A stretch of 42,607 nt of DNA from the NCBI GenBank assembly GCA_026419115.1, contig JAOAAA010000001.1, positions 1-42,607 of the forward strand, written 5' to 3'. The stretch is from Gemmataceae bacterium (GTDB lineage Bacteria > Planctomycetota > Planctomycetia > Gemmatales > Gemmataceae). The notes beneath the pieces are model-generated. The model made no database searches and was not told the origin of the DNA. It saw only the letters and a list, made by a program, of their open reading frames with translations. Below are positions 1 to 9,033 of this stretch, piece after piece (the stretch's first letter is position 1; every line of letters begins with the position of its first letter). Made by a program: the position numbers and the translations under genes.

Positions 1-3000
1 GTGCAAGTCGGCGAGGGGATTTTCAAATCGACCGATGCAGGCAAAACGGGGAAACACGTTTGGAAACAGGTTGGTCAAATTGGGCAAATCGTTGTGCATC
101 CCACGAATGCCGATATTGCCTATGCCGCCGTGTTGGGGCATGCCTTTGGCCCCAATCCCGAGCGGGGGATTTATCGCACAAAAAACGGGGGGCAAACGTG
201 GGAGAAAATTCTCTATGTCGATGAACAAACCGGCGCTTCGGACATTACGCTCGACCCTAATAATCCACGGGTTCTCTTAGCGGGGATGTGGCCGACCCGA
301 CGACGACCTTGGGAGATGACCAGCGGGGGTCCGGGGGGGGGGCTTCATCTCTCGACCGATGGCGGGGATACTTGGGAAAAACTCGGTCCGAGCAAGAAGA
401 AAGATGGAAAAGGCAACGGGCTGCCCGACGGCCCTTATGGGCGAATCGGTGTGACCATTTCCCCCGTCGATGGCAAGAAAATGTACGCGCTGATCGAAGC
501 GGAAAAAGGGGGACTGTACCGAACGATGGATGGGGGCGAAACGTGGGAGTTGGCGACCGATAATCGTTTACTCCGGCAGCGCCCTTGGTATTTCTCGGTG
601 ATTAAAGCGCATCCCACACAGGCCGAGACTTTGTTTGTGTGTAATGTGCGGCTGCATAAAAGTACCGATTCGGGAAGCCATTTCTCGGAGGTGAAAGGCC
701 CCTCGCATGTGGATCATCATGATTTATGGATCGATCCGAAAAATCCGAAACGCATGATTAATGCCAACGATGGGGGAGTTGATATTACCACCGACGGAGG
801 GAAAACATGGCGTGCTCCTCCGTTACCTATCTGCCAGTTCTACCATGTGGCCTGTGACAACGCGACCCCCTACCGTGTGATGGGCTGCATGCAAGATATG
901 GGAAGTGCATCCGGCCCGAGTAACTCGCTCAACCATGATGGAGTTCGCTTGGCAGATTGGACCACCGTAGGGGGGGGGGAAGCAGGATATGCCGTGCCGG
1001 ACCCTTCCGATCCGAATATCATTTATGCCGGCGAGTACGGCGGCTATATTTCTCGGTACGATCGACGAACACGCCAAGCCCGTCATGTTGGCATCTATCC
1101 CTACGATCCTTCGGGCATTGCCCCTTCCGAACTGAAGTATCGTTTCCAGTGGACTTCCCCAATCCTGATTTCCCGCGACGATCCGAAAACCATCTACCAC
1201 GCTGCCAATGTGATCTTTCGCTCGCGGGATGGTGGCCAAACTTGGGATAAAATCACCCAAGATTTAACCAAGAACGATAAGAACAAACAAAAATGGTCCG
1301 GTGGTCCCATCACGGGGGATAACACCGGTGTCGAAGTGTACTGCACGATTTTTGCCCTCGCGGAATCTCCCAAGAATAAACGGATTCTTTGGGTGGGGAC
1401 CGATGATGGCTATGTTCAAATCTCGAAGGATGAGGGCTTCTTCTGGGAAAATGTGACCCCGAATATCCCCGACATGCCCGATTGGGGAACCGTTTGCTGT
1501 ATCGAACCTTCTTATTTCGATGAAAATACGGCCTATGTGGTGGTGGATAATCATCGCATGAACGACTTGAAATCCTACATTTGGAAGACCACCGACCAAG
1601 GTTTAACGTGGCACCCCATTACTCTAGGGCTTCCCAAGGATGAATATGCTTTGGTCATCCGAGAAGACCCCAAAAAGAAAGGGCTACTCTATTTAGGTAC
1701 CTCGAAGGGGGTTTATCTTTCGACCGATGGCGGCAAAGGCTGGCGCCCCTTCCGATTGAATATGCCCCCTGTTGCCTGCACCGATTTGGTTGTTAAAGAG
1801 AATGATTTAGTAGTCGGCACTCATGGTCGATCGATCTGGATTTTGGACGATCTCACGCCGGTTCGACAATGGAACCCCATGATTCGTCAGAAGGAATCGC
1901 ATGTCTTTCCTCCAGCACAAGCCACCCGTTGGCGTTACGATTCCTCGATCACGGCTCATTTAGCTACAGCCGCTGGGGAAAATCCTCCAGAAGGGGCCAT
2001 CATTTACTACTACCTCAAAAATAGCCCCAAAAAGCCAATCGTCATTGAGATCAAAAATAGCGAAGGTAAAATTGTCAACCGCTTTGAAGGAGAACCCGAA
2101 GGAGCCATGTCCGAGAAGAAGGAATCGGACAAGAAGGAATCGGACAAGAAAGAAGCAGAAGATGAGGAAGACGAAAAGCCCGAAGTGCCGACCAAAAAAG
2201 GGGTGAATCGCTTTGTGTGGAATCTGCGACACGCCGGAGCCACCAAAATCAAAAAGGCCCAAATCGACATGGGGAATCCTGCGGTCGGGCCGCTCGTGGC
2301 GCCGGGGCGATACAGCGTAGAAATCACAATCGAAGGACAAAAACAGATTGTCTCGTTAGAGGTGAAGGCCGATCCACGAGTCACGGAACCGGTGGCGATA
2401 ACGAAAGGTGGGAAAACCCCAGAGTATCTGAGTGTGCCTCCCCGAATGGCGGACGAGAAAACCATACAAGAAAATGCCAATGTCCCTTGGATCAAACGAA
2501 TGGGGATTCAAGAACGAATCAACGATGAGTTAACCGAGCAGGAACAATTTGTGCTCAGCCTTCGAGATCGGGTCAATCAACTGACCCAAACCGTAGAAAC
2601 CCTGCGTTTGGTGAGAAAACAGTTACTGATGCAAGAGGAGCTACTGGCCAAAGAAAAAGAGGCCAAAATCAAGGCATTGCTAAAGCAGAATAAAGCGATC
2701 CAGAAAAAACTTGATGATCTCGAAGCGAAGCTCCACAATCCGAAGGCCGAGGTGAATTACGATATTTTGGCCCAGAAAGGTGGTGCCAAATTGTACTCGC
2801 AATTGAGTTCCTTGATCGATTTTGCCAAAGACGGCGACGGCCCCCCGACTCAGGGGATGAAATTGTTGGCGAAAGAACTTTTCGAGGAGTTCGACAAGCT
2901 CGTTCAAGATTGGGAAAGCCTGAAAAAAGAAGATGTGGGTAAACTCAACGATCTCAGTAAGGGGATCGGTGCCCCGTCGATTTGGCTTCCCAAGTCGGAA

Positions 3001-3024
3001 GTTCCTGCTCAGAAAATGAAATAG
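1..3024 (+). CDS. Asp-box / VPS10-like beta-propeller protein, 5' end missing
   Basis: The reading frame is open from the first base, so the true start, and probably a signal peptide, lies outside the window; the GTG at position 1 is most likely internal. About 1007 codons are visible. The first two thirds hold roughly ten Asp-box motifs of the form S/T-x-D-x-G-x-T-W (for example STDGGDTWE, TTDGGKTWR, TTDQGLTW), which mark sortilin/VPS10 or BNR-type propellers, often annotated as glycosyl hydrolases in planctomycetes. A Lys/Glu-rich hinge near 2110-2175 is followed by a beta-rich segment and a C-terminal coiled coil (about 2500-2800). Such proteins are usually exported; substrate and catalytic role are unknown, and I see no sialidase-type catalytic signature. 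The family is clear but the function is not. Confidence 0.85.
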   Translation: MQVGEGIFKSTDAGKTGKHVWKQVGQIGQIVVHPTNADIAYAAVLGHAFGPNPERGIYRTKNGGQTWEKILYVDEQTGASDITLDPNNPRVLLAGMWPTRRRPWEMTSGGPGGGLHLSTDGGDTWEKLGPSKKKDGKGNGLPDGPYGRIGVTISPVDGKKMYALIEAEKGGLYRTMDGGETWELATDNRLLRQRPWYFSVIKAHPTQAETLFVCNVRLHKSTDSGSHFSEVKGPSHVDHHDLWIDPKNPKRMINANDGGVDITTDGGKTWRAPPLPICQFYHVACDNATPYRVMGCMQDMGSASGPSNSLNHDGVRLADWTTVGGGEAGYAVPDPSDPNIIYAGEYGGYISRYDRRTRQARHVGIYPYDPSGIAPSELKYRFQWTSPILISRDDPKTIYHAANVIFRSRDGGQTWDKITQDLTKNDKNKQKWSGGPITGDNTGVEVYCTIFALAESPKNKRILWVGTDDGYVQISKDEGFFWENVTPNIPDMPDWGTVCCIEPSYFDENTAYVVVDNHRMNDLKSYIWKTTDQGLTWHPITLGLPKDEYALVIREDPKKKGLLYLGTSKGVYLSTDGGKGWRPFRLNMPPVACTDLVVKENDLVVGTHGRSIWILDDLTPVRQWNPMIRQKESHVFPPAQATRWRYDSSITAHLATAAGENPPEGAIIYYYLKNSPKKPIVIEIKNSEGKIVNRFEGEPEGAMSEKKESDKKESDKKEAEDEEDEKPEVPTKKGVNRFVWNLRHAGATKIKKAQIDMGNPAVGPLVAPGRYSVEITIEGQKQIVSLEVKADPRVTEPVAITKGGKTPEYLSVPPRMADEKTIQENANVPWIKRMGIQERINDELTEQEQFVLSLRDRVNQLTQTVETLRLVRKQLLMQEELLAKEKEAKIKALLKQNKAIQKKLDDLEAKLHNPKAEVNYDILAQKGGAKLYSQLSSLIDFAKDGDGPPTQGMKLLAKELFEEFDKLVQDWESLKKEDVGKLNDLSKGIGAPSIWLPKSEVPAQKMK
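2116..2145 (+). repeat. 15-bp tandem repeat, two units, inside the Asp-box gene
   Basis: Two perfect 15-bp units at 2116-2130 and 2131-2145 encode repeated KKESD pentapeptides in the charged hinge, followed by a degenerate third unit. The repeat stays in frame, so expansion or contraction would only change hinge length. Confidence 0.8.
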
Positions 3025-3206
3025 CCCCCTTCGCCTGATTCATGAAAATCCTTTAGCAGAATATCCTCCCTAGAGCATGTTCAATGTGGGAGTTGCGGTT
3101 CCGATCCATCCCCGATCGATGATGGGGCTTTTCCGCTCATCATCTGGTATTCTGGACGATCCTTCTGAACAATCCAGCCACCACAAACCCGCCTTGACAA
3201 CAATAG

Positions 3207-3246
3207 CGCAACCTTGAAAATGATACCGCAACCTTGAAAATGCTGT
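3207..3246. repeat. 20-bp tandem repeat, two units
   Basis: Two adjacent 20-bp units start at 3207 and 3227. Their first 16 bases (CGCAACCTTGAAAATG) are identical and the last 4 differ. Confidence 0.75.
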
Positions 3247-3247
3247 A

Positions 3248-3355
3248 CAATTTTAGAAGGGTACCGACAAAATCTCACAAGGTACTAAGTAGAAGTTGGC
3301 CCCCGCCAAAACAGATAGCCTCTCCAATTTCAGAAGGGGACCGACAAAACTCTAC
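3248..3355. repeat. Imperfect 31-bp direct repeat, 77 bp apart
   Basis: The copies start at 3248 and 3325. Both read CAATTT-T/C-AGAAGGG-T/G-ACCGACAAAA and continue with TCTCAC or CTCTAC. Three or four mismatches suggest an old duplication. No open frame spans it, so it may be regulatory or the remnant of a mobile sequence. Confidence 0.65.
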
Positions 3356-3569
3356 GGGGATTTTTTACAATCGCTCGTAAAATCGGAACGATCGTCCCAG
3401 AATCGGAAATTTTCGCTCCGGCCAAGGCCGATTGGTTCACAAATTTGCCCTAGGGTTGATAATGTGGGTAAGGGGAAAAACCGAAAAACTTTATAGAATA
3501 AACGGATGCAGTTGTAAACATTCCCCACCCAACTGCAGGAAGTTTTGTGAACGAATTCTAACGATACCA

Positions 3570-4835
3570 ATGGCTAGTCAGTCTGAAAATCCTGTTCCAA
3601 GCGATGTCGAAGCGATTTATAATCGCGGCGCCGCGTTTTTAGAACAACGTAAATGGAGCGAAGCCATCTCGGAATTTTCCGAAGCGATTCGTCTTCGCCC
3701 CGATGTCGCTGCCGGCTATCGTTCGCGATCCCGCGCCTTTGCCGAGCTGGGCAATTATCCCCGTGCCATTGCTGATCTGGATCAAGTGATTCGGATGCAA
3801 CCGGACGATTTGAATTCACTGTTCATTCGTGCCCAATTCCTCCTGAAGCAAAAACAATACGATGAAGCCTTGGCCGACTGCATTAAAGGATTGCAAATCG
3901 ATAACGCTCGCGCCGACTTTTACGGGTTACGCGGGCAAATTCAGGATGCTCGCGGAAATTCCGAAGCGGCCGAGAACGATCTTTCCAAAGCCCTAGAACT
4001 CGATCCAGAAAATGCCGCCGATTACTTGATTCATCGCGGGGACCTTCGCCTGAAACTGGAGCGAGAAGACGAGGCCCTTGAAGATTTGAACCGTGCCCTA
4101 GAGCTTCGTCCCGATGATGCGAACGCTTATACGATTCGGGCGCGATTGTATTGGGGCCGACGAGAACTCGACTTGGCCTTGAAGGATTTTGAAAAGGCCA
4201 TGACGCTCGACCCCACATGGATTTGGCCCATCAATGGTCGGGGACTCGTTCTTCATGATCTAGGCAGATATCATGAAGCCATCGCTTTGTTCGATGCTTC
4301 GCTTCGACTCAATCCCGATCAGGCACCGGCCCACGAATATAAAGCCAATGCCTTATTCAAACTGGGTCGCAAGGAAGAGGCCTTGAATGAAATTACCGAG
4401 GCGATTCGGAAAAATTCGAATTCGATGCGGCTTTATAATCGCCGTGCCATGTACTACTATTACAACCGAGAATTCACCAAAGCCATTCGCGATCATACCG
4501 AAGCCTTGAAACGGGAACCGAATGATGCGGCTACCTATAACTATCTCGGTTGGGTCTGGTCCACGGCACCCGATCCCAATGTTCGCAATGGCCGCCGTGC
4601 TTTGGAATGTGCCACCCGCGCTTGTGAATTGACGGAATGGCAATCGCCTGGGTTTATCGATACGCTGGCTGCGGCTCACGCCGAACTCGGTCAATTTAAT
4701 GAAGCCATCCGTTGGGAGGAAAAAGCAATCCACTTGGCCAAGGATGAAAAGTCACGAGCACTTTATGCCGATCGAGCCGAGTTGTACCGAAATAAAAAAC
4801 CTTTGCGGGTCGATCCCGATCCCGAGGCCGACTAA
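3570..4835 (+). CDS. Tetratricopeptide-repeat (TPR) protein
   Basis: A 421-residue protein made almost entirely of 34-residue TPR units, about ten in tandem, with recurring A-Y-Y-R-G, A-L-x-D and L-x-P-D/N signatures. The open frame extends upstream to 3432, but that extension is Cys/Lys-rich and unlike TPR sequence, so the ATG at 3570 (MASQSENPVP) is preferred. There is no signal peptide or membrane segment, so a cytoplasmic scaffold is likely. TPR arrays bind other proteins, and no partner can be named from context: the upstream gene is a putative exported propeller protein and the downstream fabD is convergent. Confidence 0.85.
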   Translation: MASQSENPVPSDVEAIYNRGAAFLEQRKWSEAISEFSEAIRLRPDVAAGYRSRSRAFAELGNYPRAIADLDQVIRMQPDDLNSLFIRAQFLLKQKQYDEALADCIKGLQIDNARADFYGLRGQIQDARGNSEAAENDLSKALELDPENAADYLIHRGDLRLKLEREDEALEDLNRALELRPDDANAYTIRARLYWGRRELDLALKDFEKAMTLDPTWIWPINGRGLVLHDLGRYHEAIALFDASLRLNPDQAPAHEYKANALFKLGRKEEALNEITEAIRKNSNSMRLYNRRAMYYYYNREFTKAIRDHTEALKREPNDAATYNYLGWVWSTAPDPNVRNGRRALECATRACELTEWQSPGFIDTLAAAHAELGQFNEAIRWEEKAIHLAKDEKSRALYADRAELYRNKKPLRVDPDPEAD

Positions 4836-4843
4836 CACTCACT

Positions 4844-4863
4844 CTTCAGCGGAACCGGTGAAG
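4844..4863. terminator. Imperfect palindrome between convergent genes, possible terminator
   Basis: A 20-bp palindrome with one mismatched pair (CTTCA/TGAAG arms plus inner CG/CG) begins 9 nt after the TPR stop codon and lies before the end of the convergent fabD. No clear T-run follows on either strand, so a bidirectional terminator is only a guess. Confidence 0.25.
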
Positions 4864-4944
4864 GATAGCCCCCTCACCCTGCTTCAACGCTTTTTAGAAC
4901 GGGTTTATCCCTATTGGAATAGAGCGGGAATGCCCCTCTGCACT

Positions 4945-5850
4945 CTAGGCCTGCACATTCCGAAAATCGGTCTTGCGAGAGATGCGCTTCATCAACCCCG
5001 CAAGAACCTTGCCAGGCCCGACCTCATAGAATCGCTCAACGCCTAAAGCCAAAAGATTCTGCATAGTGGTTTCCCATCGCACGGGCTGCAACACTTGCGA
5101 AACTAGAATCGCTTTAATCTCCTTCGGGTCGGAATGAGGTTGCGCATCGACATTGGAATAGACAGGAATCTTCGGCGAAGAGAGGTTCACATGGGCTAAA
5201 ACTTCCGCCAATTTCTCATCGGCCGGTTTCATAATTTCGGTATGGAAGGCCCCCGCCACGGTTAACGGAATGGCCTTTCCGCCCTTCGCTTCAATCACGC
5301 GCGGGGCCACTTCCATAGCGGCTTGATCGCCAGAAAGAACCGTATTTCCAGGGCAAAGATAATTGGCAATCCAAATGCGCCCCACGCTCCGTACTTCTTC
5401 CACCACCTGTTCCACCGTAGGCAGATCGAGCAAAAGAGCGCTGACCATACCGCTTGGGGTGGCATCGGCGGCTGCTTGCATCGCTTGACCCCGTTTTTGC
5501 ACCAACTTCAAACCATCCTCAAAACTCAGAGCACCCGAAAAAACAAGGGCCGTATATTCACCCAAGCTCAGTCCAGCCGTGGCCACACATTCGGTAATCG
5601 CCTCGGGTTCATTCGTTTTGAGTATTTCCAATGCGGCCAAACTGGTGACAAAAATGGCCGGTTGACTCACTTCGGTGGAGTTCAATTTCTCGGCGGGACC
5701 ATTCAGGCACAGGTCTTGCAAATCGTAACCGAGAATTTGGTTGGCTTGTTGAAAGAGCTGTCGAGCCGTTTCAGAGGATTCGAGCAAAGATTGCCCCATC
5801 CCCACAGTTTGAGCGCCTTGACCGGGAAAAAGAATGGCTGATTTCGGCAT
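4945..5850 (-). CDS. fabD: Malonyl-CoA:ACP transacylase (FabD)
   Basis: FabD moves malonyl groups from CoA to acyl carrier protein, supplying extender units for type II fatty-acid synthesis in the cytoplasm. The 301-residue length is normal. The N-terminus has the family FPGQGAQ motif (residues 8-14), the nucleophile elbow is GLSLGEYTAL (Ser in GLSLG; most bacteria have GHSLG, but the Leu form is also found in plant and cyanobacterial enzymes), and GAFHTEIM supplies the catalytic His. It ends with the usual VGPGKVLAGL segment. The ATG at 5850 gives the correct N-terminus. It stands alone, with no fabH, fabG or acpP next to it, and could also feed the megasynthase at 37-42.6 kb, although that enzyme has its own AT. 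Confidence 0.95.
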   Translation of the reverse strand: MPKSAILFPGQGAQTVGMGQSLLESSETARQLFQQANQILGYDLQDLCLNGPAEKLNSTEVSQPAIFVTSLAALEILKTNEPEAITECVATAGLSLGEYTALVFSGALSFEDGLKLVQKRGQAMQAAADATPSGMVSALLLDLPTVEQVVEEVRSVGRIWIANYLCPGNTVLSGDQAAMEVAPRVIEAKGGKAIPLTVAGAFHTEIMKPADEKLAEVLAHVNLSSPKIPVYSNVDAQPHSDPKEIKAILVSQVLQPVRWETTMQNLLALGVERFYEVGPGKVLAGLMKRISRKTDFRNVQA

Positions 5851-6049
5851 AATCGTTCAACGACTTTGTGTGAGATTCCAATCAAAAATTTCATTCTAGA
5901 AAATCGAAAGAGAGTTCCCAAGGCACCCCCACGCTCCAGCAAAATTTTTGGAGAGGGGGCTGAAAGCGATGGAAGGGAAGTAAAGAAGAGGGAGTGAGAA
6001 AATCCCCCCCCGCGCTCAAGCAAAATTTTTGGATAGGAAAATCATTTGG

Positions 6050-6101
6050 GCAGCGAAGTAGGACTAGGGGATTTTGCAGCGAAGTAGGACTAGGGGATTT
6101 T
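6050..6101. repeat. 26-bp perfect tandem duplication
   Basis: Units 6050-6075 and 6076-6101 are identical (GCAGCGAAGTAGGACTAGGG then GATTTT). Complete identity suggests a recent duplication in non-coding DNA. Confidence 0.9.
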
Positions 6102-6184
6102 GTATGGCCCATTGATCTGGTCGATCAAGATGACTTCGATTGTCGCCTTCCCATTCAAATTTTTCACTTTTCGAGTCGTGGCGC

Positions 6185-6213
6185 TTGACCGAATTACTCG
6201 GTTAGGGTAGCAT
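6185..6213 (+). promoter_or_regulatory. Candidate sigma70-type promoter for the PPC-domain gene
   Basis: TTGACC (6185-6190) and TAGCAT (6208-6213) are separated by 17 bp, matching the -35 consensus at 5 of 6 and the -10 at 4 of 6. It would give a leader of about 65 nt before the ATG at 6287. Planctomycete promoters are poorly described, so this rests on consensus matching only. Confidence 0.35.
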
Positions 6214-6286
6214 GAATCTTTATCCCACCTTGCGATGTTCGAGTCGCAAACTGATTACTTACATTAGCCCGTTTTGAGGGCCACTC

Positions 6287-8920
6287 ATGGTGCGCATGCG
6301 TTACAACCTTCCCACGCTTGGCTTGCTGGCCTTGGCGTTCCCTGTTTTGTCTCAACAACAACCGGGTGTGGCCTACCCACGCCTTGAAACCATCTCACCG
6401 TTGGGGGCCAAATTCGGCACCACCATCGACGAGTTTGTTCTTACGGGAGCCGATCTCGACGAAGCCGACGGACTGATCTTCAGTCACCCCAATATCAAAG
6501 CGGAAGTGATTGTGCCGCCCCCCCCCAAGGTCGATCCCAAAGCCGACCCCAAGAAAAAAGACCCCCCGCCTCCCCCGAAAGGTCCCCTTCCCCCGAATAA
6601 GTTCAAGGTGACCATCGGGGCCGATGTTCCCCCCGGCCGTTACGATGTCCGAGCGAAGAATAAGTTCGGCCTGTCCAATCCCCGCTCCTTTGTGGTGGGG
6701 GATCTTCCAGAAACGCAAGAGAAAGAACCCAATAATGATGTTCCCCAAGCTCAAAAGATTGAGGTGAATAGCACCGTCAACGGGATCATCAATACCCCGA
6801 CCGATGTGGACTTGTTTGTAATCGCTGCCAAAAAAGGTCAACGGTTGGTCCTATCGGTCGCGGCGGGCTCAATCGATAGCCGTGCCCGCCCTCAAGTCGA
6901 ACTGTTCGATAAGGACGCCAAACGCCTTGCCTTTGCCAATGCCACTCGCGGTGCCGATGCCGTGGCCGATGCCATTATTCCCGAAGATGGGGAATACTTT
7001 GTGCGAGTCACGGAATTCACTCATACCATAGGGGGGCCCCAAAACTTCTATCGTTTGACCGTCTCGACGAAGCCTTGGATCGATGCCGTATTTCCTCCTG
7101 TGGTCGAAGCAGGAAAACCCTCACAGGTGACCGTTTATGGTCGGAATCTTCCGGGGGGAACCCCTGCCGAGCCGCCCGCTCGTGTGGGGGCACCCGCTCT
7201 GGAAAAATTGGTCGTGACCGTGAATGCCCCCCCCCTTGATGCCAAGCAAACCTTTTCCACCTCTTTAGAACCCAAACAATTCACCATCGACGGCTTTGAA
7301 TACCGTCTCAAAGGCCCCAATGGTTTTTCCAACCCGATCCTTATTGGATTTGCCCGCGAGAAAATTGTTCCCGAAGTCGAACCGAATGACTCCGCCGACA
7401 AACCCCAGACGGTCAGCACCCCTTGCGAGATCGTGGGGCGAATCGATAAACGCAACGATATGGATTGGTACAGCTTTGAAGGAAAAAAAGGCGACGTCAT
7501 CATGATCGATCTGTTGGCAGATCGCATGGGGATGGGTACCGATCTCTACTTCACGGTGGTGAACGGGAAAACCAAAGCCGAAATTACCGAACAAGACGAC
7601 AATCCCGAAATTCTCTCGACAACCCAATTCTTCAATCGGACCTCGGACCCCGCTCCTTATCGGTTCGTGGTGCCTGAAGATGGTTCGTACTTAGTCCGAG
7701 TGGCCTCGCGAGAGGGGAATTTCTTTTACGGCTCTACCGTGTGTTATCGTTTGAAATTAGGGAAAGAACAACCCGACTTCCGCTTGGCAGCAATGCCTCC
7801 AAGCAACTACCTTCCCGATGTCACGGTTTTGCGTGCCGGCGGCGCCCAATATCTGACGGTTTTCGTTCAGCGGCAAGATGGCTTTACCGGAAGCATCGCC
7901 CTGACCGCAGAAGGGCTTCCTGCCGGTGTCACCTGTGCCCCTCAAATCATCGGGCCAAACCAAAAACTCGGCCAATTAGTTTTCGAGGCTGCCCCGACTG
8001 CTGCCCCATTCGAGGGAACCATTACCGTCAAAGGTACCGCTACCATCAACGGTAAGCCCGTAGTGCGAACCGCCAAACCCTATACCATCATGTGGGCAGG
8101 GCAACAGCAGCAAAACAATCCTGTCTTCACTCGCTCCGACCATTCCTTGTTCCTTGTGGTGCGAGATAAAGCCCATTTCACGGTGACACCGAATTTGGCG
8201 GGGGCCTTTATCAAAAAAGAAGAGAAGATGACCCTGCCTTTGACCGCCAAGCAAGGCGACAAAATCACGGTCCCGTTTACCGTGAATCGAATCTCACCGG
8301 AATCGAAAGTCGCCATCAACGTCCAAGGAATGCCGACCTCAACAGGAAACGCGCAACAATTACCCATCACAATTGGGAACAACAACGCAGCGATCGCCGT
8401 GGCCCCCGATAAGAACGATGGTACGTTCGTGATCGACATCAAGCCGACCGCTTTACCGGGCACCTACACGCTGGCACTCAAGGCGACGGCCACGATCCAA
8501 TACGATCGCGGAGATAAGAAAACACGCCCCGCCACGATCGAATATGCCCTACCGCCGATCACAGTGGAAGTTCTTCCAACAGCCCTAGCAAAAGTGACCA
8601 TTCCCCCCACCCCTGCCATCAAAGCGGGGACTGCGGGGGAACTCGTGGTCCGAGTCGAACGTCTGAATGAATATGCAGGCGATTATAAGATTAAAGTGGC
8701 CCTTCCCCCCACGGCCAAAGGGATCACCATTGCTGAGGGGACCATTGCACCGAACCAGAATGAAATTAAAATTCCGGTGCAAGTCGCAGCCGATGCCCCT
8801 GCAGGTCCCATCGCCAATATACCGGTCACCATCACAGGAAACTATGCAGGGAAACCCCCCATTGTTCCCCAAGCGACCACGACCCAAACAATTGACAAAG
8901 CCCCGCCAGCGAAGAAATAA
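6287..8920 (+). CDS. Exported PPC-domain (pre-peptidase C-terminal) Ig-like protein
   Basis: An 877-residue protein with an N-terminal signal peptide (hydrophobic LGLLALAFPVLS followed by QQQPG). After a first Ig-like segment comes a Pro/Lys-rich linker (residues about 75-105). Two PPC-type jelly-roll modules then start at EKEPNND (about 145) and EVEPNDS (about 365), each with the typical E-P-N-x-x, DVDLF or DMDWYSF, and Y-x-x-R-V pattern. The C-terminal half has several Ig/Big-like beta domains. There is no catalytic motif; in planctomycetes such proteins are abundant secreted or envelope-associated proteins, often with proteases or cytochrome-like partners. The next gene, 113 bp downstream, is a PSCyt1-WD40 protein that is also exported, suggesting a shared location. 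ATG 6287 and ATG 6293 are both possible starts. Confidence 0.85.
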   Translation: MVRMRYNLPTLGLLALAFPVLSQQQPGVAYPRLETISPLGAKFGTTIDEFVLTGADLDEADGLIFSHPNIKAEVIVPPPPKVDPKADPKKKDPPPPPKGPLPPNKFKVTIGADVPPGRYDVRAKNKFGLSNPRSFVVGDLPETQEKEPNNDVPQAQKIEVNSTVNGIINTPTDVDLFVIAAKKGQRLVLSVAAGSIDSRARPQVELFDKDAKRLAFANATRGADAVADAIIPEDGEYFVRVTEFTHTIGGPQNFYRLTVSTKPWIDAVFPPVVEAGKPSQVTVYGRNLPGGTPAEPPARVGAPALEKLVVTVNAPPLDAKQTFSTSLEPKQFTIDGFEYRLKGPNGFSNPILIGFAREKIVPEVEPNDSADKPQTVSTPCEIVGRIDKRNDMDWYSFEGKKGDVIMIDLLADRMGMGTDLYFTVVNGKTKAEITEQDDNPEILSTTQFFNRTSDPAPYRFVVPEDGSYLVRVASREGNFFYGSTVCYRLKLGKEQPDFRLAAMPPSNYLPDVTVLRAGGAQYLTVFVQRQDGFTGSIALTAEGLPAGVTCAPQIIGPNQKLGQLVFEAAPTAAPFEGTITVKGTATINGKPVVRTAKPYTIMWAGQQQQNNPVFTRSDHSLFLVVRDKAHFTVTPNLAGAFIKKEEKMTLPLTAKQGDKITVPFTVNRISPESKVAINVQGMPTSTGNAQQLPITIGNNNAAIAVAPDKNDGTFVIDIKPTALPGTYTLALKATATIQYDRGDKKTRPATIEYALPPITVEVLPTALAKVTIPPTPAIKAGTAGELVVRVERLNEYAGDYKIKVALPPTAKGITIAEGTIAPNQNEIKIPVQVAADAPAGPIANIPVTITGNYAGKPPIVPQATTTQTIDKAPPAKK

Positions 8921-9000
8921 TACACACCGTAGAATGTCCCGCCGGCGGAGCAGGAGTCCATCTCCCATGCTGCCGGCGAAGAAGGAATACATACCCCAAG
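8905..9000. repeat. Imperfect direct repeat spanning the PPC-gene stop codon
   Basis: The sequence around the stop (CCGCCAGCGAAGAAATAATACACACC, about 8902-8928) recurs in altered form at about 8969-8998 as CTGCCGGCGAAGAAGGAATACATACC. This looks like a duplicated gene end that has since diverged, similar to the duplicated ends near 13.7 kb and 33.3 kb. Confidence 0.55.
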
Positions 9001-9033
9001 CCCACCCGAAAACCTAACCCCAAAAACCTCCCT

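Larger units (their letters stand above)
3025..3569. other. Non-coding stretch with several short direct repeats
   Basis: I find no convincing gene in these 545 bases; the small open frames have no family features. The stretch carries a 20-bp tandem repeat (3207-3246) and an imperfect 31-bp direct repeat (near 3248 and 3325). Position 3070 begins a CTAGAGCATGTTCAAT sequence that resembles the ends of some IS5-family elements, but no transposase is nearby. It probably also holds the promoter of the TPR gene, which I could not place. Confidence 0.6.
5851..6286. other. Divergent intergenic region with repeats and a candidate promoter
   Basis: These 436 bases separate divergent fabD and the PPC-domain gene. 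They hold a perfect 26-bp tandem duplication (6050-6101), a diverged direct repeat around AGCAAAATTTTTGGA (near 5937 and 6018), and a promoter-like pair at 6185-6213. I see no gene: the short open frames crossing the repeats have no recognisable features. Confidence 0.6.

Noticed and set aside
3432-3569. N-terminal extension of the TPR gene.
   Set aside because: The 46 extra codons are Cys/Lys-rich and not TPR-like; the ATG at 3570 is a better start.
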